From assembly GCA_940337035.1 (NCBI GenBank), contig CALNHX010002658.1:107930-171929 (forward strand): DNA of 64,000 bases. The letters are read 5' to 3'. Both the position numbers and the translations under genes were made by a program. This document shows positions 1-10,990 of the stretch, piece by piece. The DNA is from Agriotes lineatus (taxonomy: Eukaryota > Arthropoda > Insecta > Coleoptera > Elateridae). The first letter of the stretch is position 1. The number at the start of each line of letters is the position of its first letter. The notes under the pieces are model-generated. The model ran no database searches and was not told the origin of the DNA. It saw only the letters and a list, made by a program, of their open reading frames with translations.

Positions 1-302
1 GGAAATGATGTTGGCAAAAAAAGTTGAATTGTTATGGAAAATATTAATGACGTAGTCAACTTTCAAAATGATAAAGAGAGGGACCTACTTTCTCAATATA
101 GTAAGCTAATAATACATCATCCCCGCCATTCCAGTATCGACATGTACTGCAGAAAGTTATTTTTCTATACTCCCTAGACTTAAAACATACCTCATATCAA
201 CTATGGGTCAAAATAAGATTGCAAATGTATTTATTGAACGAAATGAGATTCGACGCAGCATTTTTTCATTGGAAGAATAGTGATGTTTTAGTATGTTTTT
301 TA
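1..302. other. AT-rich sequence without a recognised gene
   Basis: No reading frame or repeat is recognised here. The Penelope-like coding similarity only becomes readable from about position 303, so this may be the worn 5' part of that element or unrelated flank. Confidence 0.5.
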
Positions 303-1671
303 ATTTAATTTCTTTAACTTTATTGAACTAAATACACTAAAGAACAGTGACACTTTTTTAAATAAAACTGTAGTTAATCTGTCTTCTAAAGATCTAAACG
401 TCACTGACAAATTAGTTCTTGGCAAAGGACTCAACTACGCAGTGGCGCCAAAACGAATTAATAAACTTGATTTAGTTACAGCTATAGAAGAGACTTGTCA
501 AAAACTTCCAGAAGACATTAGACAGGAATACAGGATTAGAAACAAAATCATACTTGAACGACCTTACACAATCAGACAAAATATATCCAAACAGGAAAAA
601 TAGTCACTGCACACACTAAAAACCGATAACACAATTAAAATTTTACCTGCAGACAAAGGCAACGCCACACCAGTACTTGACGCAACCACATACAACGAAA
701 AACTTTTAACACTAATTAGTGAGGGACAATACACTAAACTAAATAAAGATCCAACACATACAATAGTAACAAAAATATACAAAACACTTTACAAACACAG
801 AGAACAATTTACAGATTTTGTAAGACGTACACTAACACCACACTACAGTAAACCACCACATTTTTATGGATTACCATAGATACACAAACCAAATGTACCA
901 CTTAGGCCAATAGTTAGTTCTATAGTTTCTCCTTGTCACAGTTTAGCTAAATATTTATTAAAAATACTGACTCCTACGAGTATATCAGGAAACACAGACA
1001 CATAAAGAACACGCCACATTTCGTTGAAAAACTTAAAGAAGCAAACATGCACACACAACACTTAATGGTTAGTTTTGATATAGTTAGTCTCTTCACTAAT
1101 GTTCCAGTAGACAAAACACTTAACATCATTAAACATAGGCTACAAAACGATAACACATTACATACACGAACAACATTAAACATTGATACCATTATGGAAC
1201 TTTTAACACTATGCATTAAAACGACATATTTTCAACTAAACAATGAATTTTACCAACAAAATTTCGGGATGGCAATGAGTTCTCCTTTATCTCCTATTGT
1301 TAGTAACATTTTTATGGAAGACATTGAAGAACAACATGTCTAGGTACACATACACCAACAAACCAGTAGTTTGGTGGAAGTATGTCGATGATGTTTTTGC
1401 AATTTGGCCTCATGATATGGATGAGGTGGACAAATTTCTTGAACATATCAACAGTAAAGAAACTTTCTTCAAATTCACATTAGAAACAGAGCAAAACAAT
1501 CAGTTACCTTTTCTTGATACACTAATCACACGCACTATAAATACTTTTGAAACATCAGTATACCGTAAAAAAAACAACACTAATAGGTACTTACATTTTA
1601 ACTCCAACCATCACAAAAACATAAAGACAGGTGTTGTAAAAAGTCTTTACGACAGAGCCAAAGTTGTTTAA
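303..1671 (+). pseudogene. Penelope-like element reverse transcriptase, degenerate
   Basis: Penelope-like elements (PLEs) encode a telomerase-related reverse transcriptase, usually followed by a GIY-YIG endonuclease. Translation in shifting frames gives the family's order of blocks: LVLGKGLNYAVAPK near 415-460, LPADKGNAT near 643-669, FYGLP(stop)IHKPNVPLRPIVSS near 862-920, FDIVSLFTNVP near 1074-1106, GMAMSSPLSPIVSNIFMED near 1267-1323, the catalytic YVDD at 1381-1392, and LPFLDTLITR near 1504-1533. The frame is broken by TAG at 601-603, TAG at 877-879 (in the GLPxIHK motif), a frameshift near 980-990, another near 1310-1330 and TAA at 1669-1671. No GIY-YIG domain can be read downstream. The block order makes the PLE assignment firm. 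The element cannot encode an active enzyme. Confidence 0.88.
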
Positions 1672-1960
1672 GGAGACGGCATATATTTTACTTAACGAAG
1701 AAAAATGCGTGTGGTCTTTCTCAATATTTTTAGACAATAGTTGGCTATCGATTCTTAAAGATCAGATCAAGCAGGTTTAGATAATCAACAAATGTCAGTG
1801 TCAAGCAATTCATTGGAGGTTGGTGGTTTTTCAATCTCCGTGAAAAAAGATAAGTGTCTTGTTCCTTTTTAATTGTTAATCGTTGATAACGAGGGCAGAT
1901 TGTCCCTCGAAACGTTCGTTATTTAATACTTTTAATTTGCAGAGTGACGAAATACCCAAA
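1672..1960 (+). mobile_element. 3' remnant of the Penelope-like element
   Basis: This continues directly from the reverse transcriptase pseudogene. Short stretches still resemble the region after the YDRAKVV block, but stops occur in every frame. The expected GIY-YIG endonuclease is missing or unrecognisable. A hammerhead-core-like hairpin lies at 1883-1912. The right end is not defined by a target duplication, so the boundary is approximate. Confidence 0.45.
1883..1912 (+). ncRNA. Hammerhead-ribozyme-core-like motif, degenerate
   Basis: The string TTGATAA is followed by the stem CGAGGG / CCCTCG around an 8-nt loop and then GAAA(C), with the last stem G shared. This resembles the hammerhead core CUGAUGA - stem II - GAAA. 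Hammerhead motifs are known in the terminal repeats of PLEs, and this one sits just downstream of a PLE reverse transcriptase. Two core positions differ from consensus (C to T, G to A), so cleavage activity is unlikely. A chance hairpin is the alternative. Confidence 0.35.
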
Positions 1961-2847
1961 TAAGAATATGTACATTTTTGTAGGTTTAGTTGTGGAATAC
2001 TGATGGTAAATTACTCACACCCACACCACCAAACACTAATGAAAACACTCAGTTGAAAACACTCAGTGATTTGTCTATTAAAAAGGCTAAATAATAATAA
2101 TTTAGTGGTAATTGCAATAAAATTGCAATAGTTACGATCTGTACTCATAGTTCACTTCGGCGGTCATAACTGGCCTTCTTTACCTGACATCATGACCCCG
2201 TGGCGTCAGAGCCTTTTTTAGATGTATTGGTATAACTGACCTCTTACTACATCGGCAATGTAGTGGTGTTACTTTTCTGACTTCGATGTATTAGGTAATG
2301 GTTAAGAATTTGCACTGAGCTTGGTGTAATCCTATAAATTAAAATCATCATGTTTCATTATTACATAGTTAAAAAAAATTTCTTCGTTGCGTAGATGTAG
2401 ATTATTACGAAATATGTCTGATTTTGGTGTATACGAAAGGTGGCAACCCTAATCACATGACAAGTGCTAGTGAATATCCACCTATTGAAATTCAAGATAA
2501 TTAAATTGCACGGGTTTTCATGGCGTCATAGTTACGTTCGCCCCTTTACATCACTTTGAAAATACGTTTTAGCAAGTCAACCTTCTAATACGAATTATTC
2601 AGTTCCACCAACCTTGGCGAGAATAAGTATATCTATAAGAAAATAATAGGTGTACCCTGTTTTACTTATTGTCAAAAATATCAATTTTCAATTTTTTATA
2701 AGTGAATCTAAACTTTCCCGTACTGTTAGCGTGGAAAAGTAACGTTGAATAAATTATTTATAATAAAACATTATTTTTTAGAAAGTATACACTGAAACGT
2801 GTAATGCATTTTAATAAGTGAAAATAAATTCCAGAAAGTAAAGTATA
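1961..2847. other. AT-rich intergenic sequence
   Basis: I see no gene, RNA or clear repeat boundary. The sequence is AT-rich with short homopolymer runs. Confidence 0.5.
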
Positions 2848-3016
2848 ATCAAAAGATAATTTTCGTGTGGTATGGTTATGGAATAGTTACTAATTTATGA
2901 ATGCAACTACGTTTATACTTTAATGTCAACTTGACATTTTATTTTTAAGTAACTTGTAGTAGCATTCATAAATTAGGAACTATTCCATAGTTGTATTAGA
3001 TAAAAATAGTTTTTGA
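2848..3016. repeat. Short inverted-repeat (MITE-like) hairpin
   Basis: Arms at about 2848-2910 and 2956-3016 are imperfect reverse complements. The best-matched inner part is TATGGAATAGTT.CTAATTTATGAATGC.ACTAC. The loop is about 45 bp. No coding capacity and no obvious target duplication. It could be a miniature transposon or the tips of a longer decayed one. Confidence 0.6.
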
Positions 3017-3290
3017 TCATACAATATTTGCCTGTGCTGCACATGATTACAGTACCCCGAGTGCCTCTCGGTTCTACGTGCCGCATGTGGATGCAACATG
3101 TTCAATTATTGAAAGCACAATTCTTGCCTAACGCAACAGTAGCTGGAAATAATAGCAGCTGATATTCTAAAATATGCAGTTGCTTACTTTGAAGTGGGAT
3201 GGTGAACTAATACACTCATTGCACATAATTGCATACGCATACATTGGCTATTAGTCCAGTCAAATGGTGCTCAAAACGGGCGAATAGCGA
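3017..3290. other. Intergenic spacer
   Basis: No feature is recognised between the small hairpin and the large foldback. Confidence 0.5.
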
Positions 3291-4663
3291 AAAGTTTTGG
3301 TGTAGTTTTGATATTTGGTTCCTATACGTTTTTTGGGTCGCTGTATACGAATATCAGGTTTTCCAACAAAAATGTTGACCGGAAACATGTTTTTTTAAGC
3401 AAAACAGTGTAAAAAACAATTTTTTAGTGTTTCTAAAATTACTCGAAAGCTTATCCATTTTTCGTAAATGTTGAACCTATATGAAATAAAAGAAGATAAA
3501 TTTCCTACATTTTATGTGCTTGAGGTTTTTTTCTCCGATCAATCGTTCAGCCGCGAGAGCGCCGCGGAGTTATAGGCCACTCAAATGGTAGAAAATAGGG
3601 GAACGTTTTGAGTCTTGATATTTGGTTCCTATATGGTTTTTGGGTTGCTGTATGCGAATATCAGGTTTCTAGCAAAAATTTTGTCCGAAACACGTTTTTT
3701 TAAGAAAAAACGATCTTAAAAAACGATTTTTTTTAGTTTTTCTAAAGTTACTCGAAAAATATCCAATTTCATCAATATTGAACCTATATGAAACGAATAA
3801 GATAAAACTTTCTACATTTTATGTACTAAAGGTTTTTTTTTCGATCAATTGTTTAGTCGTGAGAGCGCCGCGAAGTTAGGTGTTAAAAGCAAGAAAAAGG
3901 AAATTATCCCAGTTTATTTCAAAGTAACTCGAGTACTATCCATTTTTCGTAAATCAAAAATGGTATATGAAATTAATCTTCATAAGTGAAATGTTTGCAA
4001 ACCTGATTCGCGTACAGCGACCCAAAAACATATAGGAACCAAATATCAAGACTCCAAAACTTTCCCCTATTGTCTACCATTTGACTGGACTATAATTTCG
4101 CGGCGCTCTCGCGGCTGAACGATTGATCGAAAAAAACCTTTAGTACATAAAATGTAGGAAATTTATCTACTTTCGTTTCATATAGCTTCAATATTGACGA
4201 AATTAGATAGTTTTCGAGTAACTTTAGAAAAACTAAAAAAATCGTTTTTTAAGACCGTTTTTGCTTAAAAAACGTGTTTCCGGTCAAAATTCTTGTTGGC
4301 AAACCTGATATTCGTATACAGCGACCAAAAAACATATAGGAACCAAATATCAAGACCCCAAAACTTTCCCTATTTTCTACCAGTTGACTGGGCGCTCTCG
4401 CGGCTGAACGATTGGTCGGAGAAAAAAACCTCAAGTACATAAATGTAAGAAATTTTATCTTCTTTCATTTCATATAGGTTCAACATTTACGAAAAATGGA
4501 TAGCTTCGGGTAATTTTAGAAAAACTAAAAAAGAATCGGTTTTTACACTGTTTTTGCTTAAAAAACATGTTTCCGGTCAAATTTTTGTTGGCAAACCTGA
4601 TAGTCGTGTTCAGCGACCCAATAAACAATTAGGAACCAAATATCAAAACTACACCAAAACTTT
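3291..4663. mobile_element. Foldback element with sub-repeated arms
   Basis: The termini are inverted copies: AAAGTTTTGGTGTAGTTTTG at 3291-3310 matches the complement of 4644-4663. The left arm contains two head-to-tail copies of a unit of about 307 bp (compare GATATTTGGTTCCTAT at 3310 and 3617). The right arm carries matching copies in reverse (about 3999-4300 and 4300-4663). The centre at about 3885-3998 is poorly matched. Conserved blocks include CGCTGTATACGAATATCAGG and the GC-rich GCCGCGAGAGCGCCGCG. There is no reading frame of note. This is the layout of a Foldback-type element, with long inverted arms built of tandem modules. Superfamily and target duplication are not determined. Confidence 0.72.
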
Positions 4664-6965
4664 CTATAAATACTTATAGTGAACTAAATGCCAATAACAA
4701 TAAAAGCGGTTTGAGTTGATATTGGTTAAACTGCAAAGCGCAAAGATAAGTAGTTGTAAAACTGCCATTTATTTACTAGAACGGAATAATATTATTGAAG
4801 ACTTCAAGGTTTTATTGCTAATAAATTAAAACAATTGAGGGCAAAGTTTCCATTCCTAAAAAATTATATACATTATTGATCTCTTCAGAGAAACGTTAAA
4901 ATTATGATTAAGGTCCGGGCAGATATTGATAAGCATTTTCAAGTAAATGCTCAGTGGTGTACGCTGCATATTTTTTGAAAGGATCAAAATTTAGTACAGA
5001 TTGTAGTCACTAATATCAACTGTCCTTTGACTTTTCTGTTTCTAGAGTGATTGTAATAAATTCATATGCCTTATGTGTTCTTATTACTTTCCATCAAAAA
5101 TATTTACATGGATTTGTGCAAAATTAACTATTAAAATAACTCCAAGTAATCCAAGTTGCCTGTGTGTAATAGTTAATAATGCATAATGCATAATTGAATA
5201 ATTGTTCTCTTCTCACTATAGGTACTACTGTAATTTATATTTATTTCTGTGAGACCCTTACGGTTAATAAAACCCCACTCGCACGTCTCTTAATTATTAT
5301 CTTAGTTTAAAATGCCGCATAACTACATATGCTGCAGCGCATCAAGTATGGCCTGGTTGCTCTAATATTATACAATAATAGTCACGCTACACATGGTCAA
5401 CTGCACAGGTAGAAATGTTCCCGTAAATAATATAAAACTGTTGTAAGTTTACATATGTTTTATACTTTTTAATTCAAAGCTTGGTTTGGACAACCACTGC
5501 AGTATTGTGTTATCATTAAATCTGTCCGAACACAAATTATGATAATTGCTAAATTATCTTACTTTATGTATAAAAGGTGGTCTAGTTCAATATTCGCCTA
5601 AGAAATCTATTCTCTTGAAGCTTCTGCGTAAAAATGTTTTCGGGTCGCTATTCTTTAAATGAATGTGTTTTAACTAATGTATTTAGACAAAAACTACATA
5701 TTTTTTCAAAAGTATTTATATGTATCATATAGATGTAAACATTTGGAAAATTCTGTTTGACAGCAACCGACTTAAAAATATTTGTATTGTATCATGGCAG
5801 ACTGAAAAACTGAACAGAATTGAAAGAAACGCACGTATTAATAGTTACAAGGATGGTTTCACGTTTACTTTGAAACAGACATTGGTATCCCTCGCCTGTG
5901 GTGCTTCTTTTTTACGTTTAAAGTTAAAGCAAATTTGTCTTTTCTATATTTTATTATTGTAAATTAGATTTAGCGTTGTATTTAATATAATCAAACGTGC
6001 GATAACCTACCCTACCTTGTACGGTAAATGAAACGAAGTTTAACTTCGCGTGTGCAGCGACAAATGTACGTTTAAGTCTGTTCGGAGGACGAAGGGAGAT
6101 TTGAACTTAGAAGCATCTTTCCCTGGCGTTTTCAAGTCCACCGTGAGTCGCGGGCCAGCTCCAGCTGAAGACTGAAGGAATCTGCAACTCTAAAAGTGCG
6201 TGGTGCGGAAATTGCCGAAAATTGGTGGTTTTTGAAGTGTTCCGATGACTTCGTGACGTCAATCAGACGAACGGCGCCCAAGCCAGCGATAAGAGAAGAT
6301 GGACTTTCTAGCATGAAGAGTTATTATTTTCCAAGCATCACGTCATCCCAGTTTTGGATGACGCAATACAAGGCGACTTTGAAATGTGTAATGTAGTAAA
6401 TTCGCTTTAAGTTTTAAATGCACGCGAATATGAACAGGACTGGCTTTATCCAGGAGCGTCTTTAAATATTGTTTTAATTTTGCACTTTCAAGGACAATTA
6501 CTTCAGCACTGTTTTAATAATGATTTATGGGTATTTTATGTGTGCTTGATATGTGATTAAACGTACATGCGTGTAGATCCAGCTATCTCGCACGTAGGTT
6601 TTTTTGGGAATTAATCCTAGTTGTCTTTTATTTTCTTTCTGTTTTTATATGTCTTTTTACCTGTATTTTGAAGTCAATAGATTTGCATTTTTTAACTCAG
6701 TTTCAGCCCACGGCACTACAGAGAGAACAGTTTTCTGTTTTGGCGAATATTGACAATGGTATTAAGAGAGTTTCATGTTCACTCAGTTAGCTAATTGGAG
6801 AAACGGGGCATATGCTTATTCAAATATTAAGACGTACGAGACGTCTTATTCAAAATTAAAGAATGAAAAAACAGTATTGATAATAGAACATAGTTATTAG
6901 TTGATATACCATCGACAACATTTTGTTATATAAATCGCTTGAACTTCCCATGCTTGGCTTAAGGC
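4664..6965. other. AT-rich intergenic sequence
   Basis: No recognisable gene. An 80-codon open frame at 5720-5962 and a 66-codon frame at 6196-6396 have no motif I know and no splice or promoter context, so I do not call them genes. The stretch at about 6040-6380 is somewhat richer in G+C than its surroundings and may be an unidentified repeat. Confidence 0.5.
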
Positions 6966-7110
6966 AATAATGACAATCCAATCCCGGAAGTCGTTTGTTA
7001 TTTAATGACAATGGCCGTGAGAGCCTCCGAAATCATCTCAATAACCTCTACGGGCAGGATATTTCTCTCCTCAATAATGACACAGTCTAATTCCGGAAGT
7101 CATTTGTTAG
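6966..7110 (+). repeat. Dispersed repeat, two partial copies in tandem
   Basis: The core CCAATCCCGGAAGTCGTTTG lies at about 6977-6996. A diverged second copy (TTCCGGAAGTCATTTGTTA) lies near 7090-7110. The same core, with the flanking AATGACAA(C/T)GGCCGTGA(A/G)AGCCTC, recurs at about 25,140-25,190. The unit therefore belongs to a dispersed family, perhaps a LINE or PLE tail. Family not identified. Confidence 0.55.
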
Positions 7111-8260
7111 CCAGTTGTTATTTTAATTTTATAATAATAACCATTACCGTTTTGGAATTACAGAGCATTCGAAGTTCTTTTTCTTATGTCTTAGTGGGCC
7201 TACAGCCCCTTATTTGCCGTTGGGTTGTAAAGTGTTACTCTATTTTTTTCGGCTCATACTCCTCATACTACTTGTTCCATACGGTTTCCCATCTCTTACG
7301 ATTTTCATTGCTGTGCATTTTTTATTTGGCATATTTATTTTTATCTTATATTGGTGTTAATTGCCCTCTTCAATCTTGTTTTCACGTTGTATGTTCGTTA
7401 ATGTCTTTTCCACTTGCTTGATTACTGTTTGAAGCATTGTTTCTGAAGCTTTTAGATATCCTAGATTTTGAGTCTTTTCTAAACTGCTTGTTGTTCCAGA
7501 TATGATCTGGGCATTCGGCTGTCCTCTTTGCTTTTGTTTTTTTTTTGCGTTCTGTCTCTTTGTTTAAATATCCATTACCAGTAATAGGTATTCCCAAATA
7601 TGTAACTTACATTGTAATATTTTAGATTTAGTAACTTTGATCTGGTCTGGTTAATGTTTGCTTAATTACTTTTCTTCATCGTATTAACTTGCCTTGTTGG
7701 GTAATTCAAAGGCAAAGTCCGATTTATTATTTAATTCTCGAGTGTATAGACTAAAAAGGGATTCGATAGAACGTGTCTAGTATTCTTTGCGTTACAAGTC
7801 AAGTTTTCTTAAATTAAAATAAATTACATAATGTATTTTTAATATCAAACAATATAATAACATATATTCGAATTAGGGGCGCAAAATTGGGCCTGGGGAG
7901 GCTGTAAGGCTGTAATTCACGGTACAGCAACGAAGGAACTTCGCCTGTCGCTTCTGCGGTCATTAAACATGACCGTGTCTGATGTTTACGTTTAGTGGCA
8001 AGCGGGTGTCGATAAATTTCGGCAAATAACCCTAGTTAGGATTCTCCTCGCGTGTGAATCGTGTAGTGATATTAAACTGTCATTGGATCTCCTTTAGGTA
8101 GCCCCTGGAGCGTCGTAATATGCTTAACATTTACAATGAAAAAGCCCGACGATCGCCGTCATTAATCATAAATAAATGTCGACAGCATTAACTGACGACG
8201 TTGGCGCTACACTAGTTCCATTAACAAGTCCAGCAATGCGTTTCGAAACTTTCAATATTT
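7111..8260. other. Intergenic sequence, probably old transposon debris
   Basis: No confident gene. A 139-codon open frame on the plus strand (7005-7421) and minus-strand frames at 7185-7600 show hydrophobic or low-complexity translations without family motifs. The interval at about 7870-8260 is visibly richer in G+C than its flanks and adjoins the Crypton recombinase fragment. It may be that element's 3' part. Confidence 0.45.
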
Positions 8261-8428
8261 TCACGATGGAATCGTCAACGTATAACCAGCAGCAACAGTA
8301 GAAGATGTCCAACCTGCTTGACGCTTAAGCTCATCCACACTCATCCCACTATTTGCTATGATCGTCGCAGACGTCCGCCTGAATACATGGCCGGTGTATT
8401 TCGCAGAGTCTAGAAGATACATGGACAT
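8261..8428 (-). pseudogene. Crypton-type tyrosine recombinase, C-terminal fragment
   Basis: The minus strand encodes 55 residues between a TAG (8429-8431) and a TGA (8261-8263). They contain AKYTGHVFRRTSATIIANSG and then LKRQAGWTSSTVAAGY. This is the C-terminal catalytic block of tyrosine recombinases: His-x2-Arg (HVFR, here followed by RTSAT), the Gly-Trp region, and the final nucleophilic Tyr in VAAGY. The spacing and the phrases RRTSAT and GWxSSTVAxGY are those of insect Crypton DNA transposons. Crypton recombinases cut and rejoin DNA through that tyrosine. Only the last fifth or so of the enzyme remains. The upstream part is interrupted by the stop and then by the N gap. Confidence in a tyrosine recombinase is high; in Crypton, good. 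Confidence 0.75.
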
Positions 8429-8457
8429 CTATCAAGAGTGTTAATCCCAACGACCTA

Positions 8458-8480
8458 NNNNNNNNNNNNNNNNNNNNNNN
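8458..8480. other. Assembly gap of 23 N
   Basis: Undetermined bases. The gap falls exactly between the Crypton fragment on the left and the LINE reverse transcriptase on the right, so the true junction of these elements is unknown. Confidence 0.99.
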
Positions 8481-9984
8481 ACCAGAAAGAGAAATAATGG
8501 GAGATTTGGAACAGGAAATAAATGAACCAAGTTTAGAAGAAGTCAAAAGCATCATAAAACAACAAAAGAACAATAAGAGTGTGGGTGAAAACGGTATTAT
8601 AATAGAGCTGATTAAGCAAGGAGGTGACAAATTACAAGCACAGGTGCACCAGATTATCTTAAAAGGGTGGCACGAAGGAAAAATACCAGAAAAATGGTTG
8701 GAAGCGGTTTTAGTCCCCGTACATAAAAAAGGTGATGCAACTATCTGTGAGAACTACAGAGGAATAGCACTTTTGGATGTAGTATACAAGATTATGGCAA
8801 CTTGTATAAAGACCAGAATAAATGATTATGCAGAACACGTCCTAGGTGATTATCAATGTGGGTTCAGGCAGAACAGGGCCGTAAATGATCACATTTTTAC
8901 CATCAAGCAAATACTCGCAAACAGCTATGATTATAACCTGGATGTACACATAATTTTTATAGATTTCAAAATGGCATATGATACGGTGATATGCAGAGAA
9001 AGAATGTATAAAGATATGTGTGAACTTGGAATGCCCACAAAATTATTGAGATTAATCAAAATGACCTTGGAAGGCTCAAAAAGTAAAGTCATAATAAACG
9101 GCGACATCTCAAAAGGATTTACGGTCAAGCGAGGATTAAGACAAGGTGATACAATATCGTCAACAGTTTTTAATTTAATTCTAGAAAAGACAATCCGGGT
9201 AAGTGAAATACATACACAAGGCACGATCCTACAACACCGGCATCAATGTCTGGCATATACCGACGATGTAGCACTAATCGCAAGAACTAAATATGAGTTG
9301 AGAGAAGTAGTGCAGCGGTTAGAAAAAGTTGCAAGAGGAAAAGGATTACAGATCAATGAAAGAAATGTCTAAGTACATATTAATCAGAAGAGGAAGATCA
9401 TCACAAGAGGGTGACTTAACTATAACTAGTATAAAAGACGGGAAAAAATATATATTTGAAAAAGTGGAAGAATTTACTTATCTAGGGGTGGTGTTAGCTA
9501 GCAATAGTGACGAAAGTGTAGACATTGAAGGAAGATTAAATAAAGGTAACAAAAGTGCGGGAGCCCTTTTAAACATACTTAAGTCAAAAGATTTGTCTAT
9601 AAAAGCAAAAGTACGAGTATATCAAACAGTTATTAAACCAGTGGTGCTACACGGATGTGAAATGTGGATTTTAAATAAAAGTGCAGTAAATAAATTAGAA
9701 AAATGGGAGAGAAGACCAAATAGGGAAATAATGGAACTCTACAGTCAACCAAGCATCACAGCAACAGTTCGAGCACAACGAATCCGCTGGTTGGGACATG
9801 TATACAGGCTTCCAGAATCCCGAGCAACAAAGAAGATGCTGAAAGGTGGAATTGAAGGAAGGAGAAGAAGGGGCAGACCAAAAAGCAAGTGGTTAGATAG
9901 TGTACAAAAAGACCTGGCGGAACTAAGCATCACAAACTGAGAACAAGCAGCAACTGATAGGAAGAAGTGGCCCTGGGCCTCCAC
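8481..9984 (+). pseudogene. LINE reverse transcriptase (RTE-like), frameshifted
   Basis: The first open stretch, to 9372, shows the finger and palm blocks in order: PEKWLEAVLVPVHKKGD, ENYRGIALLDVVYKIM, DYQCGFRQNRAVNDHIFTIK, the catalytic-Asp block IIFIDFKMAYDTV, RGLRQGDTISSTVFNLILE and YTDDVALIA, whose Asp pair binds metal. Near 9355-9375 the frame shifts. The next stretch (to 9940) carries EEFTYLGVVLASNSD, KPVVLHGCEMW and the family's C-terminal RIRWLGHVYRLPES ... RRGRPKSKWLDSVQKDLAEL. TGA at 9938-9940 replaces what is probably a Trp codon, because the same frame continues as EQAATDRKKW and, across the hAT insertion, as a plausible tail. The frameshift, stop and insertion make it inactive. 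Confidence 0.85.
9977..9984. repeat. Left 8-bp target site duplication of hAT element
   Basis: GCCTCCAC here is repeated exactly at 10,956-10,963, on either side of the hAT element. Eight base pairs is the hAT superfamily's duplication length. Confidence 0.88.
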
Positions 9985-10955
9985 TAGTGATGGACTTATT
10001 CGAATCAAAAATAACCGGTTATCCGGTTATTGAAATAACCTGTGTAACTCGGTTTTCGTTCCAAGTATTCGAATCAAAAATAACCTCATCCTAATACGTA
10101 CTACGCGCCGCGTCTCAGCGACCTGCGAGTGATCGAAATTCTGTAAATAATACGGCATTCATAATCATAACTCATATAACCTTTTCTACGTAGGTATGTA
10201 CTTAATTGAGGCTCGCGGCTGCTTGTTGATGTTATTAAGACATTTAAGACTCCCAGTCGACGAGTTAAATTTATGGGGCCGTTCCTATTAAAGATAACGT
10301 TCTGCTGAGTCTGAGATTTGCTGAAGCTGTGTTTATAACGGCCTAAATTTTTGCTTCGAAACGCGGTTGATTATGCCTAATAAGGGATAAACAGAAAGCG
10401 AAATAAGATTTTCCAATATCGTAAAAGATTTATATTTAATTTTTAATAACGGAGCAGTCGGGACAAGAAGTGGATTTCGATGTTGAAAATTTTAAGTGTG
10501 CGTCCTTAGAACCGCGGAAGGCTGAACGTAGATAAATGATGGATTCTAAAATATACCGGTAAAATATACCGGTATGATGTGCAAGCGAAAAGGGAAGGGT
10601 GGCTACTAGAGAATTTTAGGAACTAAAAATAGATTCAATAAATACTTTGTATTCGCATATTTATAATTTTTTATGATTAGTATTGATATAGCTATTCTCA
10701 ATGGTTTAAACTCCTTAGAAATCAAATAAAAATCATTTATACAATTATTATAATTAACGATTGACTGAGTTCCTCTGCTATCTGCAAGTTACGATGCCGA
10801 TGCAGATGACGGTGAACCGCCAACCGGCTGACTTAATCGAAACGAATCGAGAGCCAAAATTGATTCGAATGATTATTCAAATAATCAATCGGTTATTAAT
10901 ATGATTCGAATGCAAATAATTCGGTATGAAAATTGTCCGGTTATGCCCATCACTA
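9985..10955. mobile_element. Non-autonomous hAT element inserted in the LINE
   Basis: The ends are TAGTGATGG and its complement CCATCACTA, a typical hAT-type terminal inverted repeat. They are flanked by a perfect 8-bp duplication (GCCTCCAC). Subterminal copies of CGAATCAAAAATAACC and of ATAACCGG/CCGGTTAT crowd both ends, as expected of transposase-binding repeats. A doubled AAAATATACCGGT lies at about 10,548-10,573. There is no transposase coding, so it would need an enzyme from elsewhere. It lies within the reading frame of the LINE and is therefore younger than it. Confidence 0.85.
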
Positions 10956-10963
10956 GCCTCCAC
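10956..10963. repeat. Right 8-bp target site duplication of hAT element
   Basis: GCCTCCAC, identical to 9977-9984. The LINE sequence resumes in frame after it. Confidence 0.88.
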
Positions 10964-10990
10964 GGCCTGTTCAGCTGATATATATATAAT

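Larger units (their letters stand above)
8481..10990 (+). mobile_element. RTE-like non-LTR retrotransposon, 5'-truncated, split by a hAT element
   Basis: The element runs from the N gap to a short TA-rich tail (GATATATATATAA near 10,978-10,990). Reverse transcriptase coding occupies 8481-9984. It is interrupted by the hAT insertion at 9985-10,955 and resumes at 10,964. No endonuclease domain is present to the left, so the copy is truncated or cut by the gap. The assignment rests on ENYRGIALLDVVYK, YQCGFR and the C-terminal RWLGHV / GRPKSKW block, typical of the insect 'endonuclease-reverse transcriptase' LINEs usually placed near RTE. The exact clade needs a tree. Confidence 0.75.

Noticed and set aside
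7005..7421. 139-codon hydrophobic frame as a membrane protein
   Set aside because: It starts inside a dispersed repeat, and its hydrophobicity follows from T-rich sequence. No family motif or gene context.
8349..8630. 93-codon minus-strand frame spanning the N gap
   Set aside because: It crosses undetermined bases and opposes the clear LINE frame. It is a shadow.
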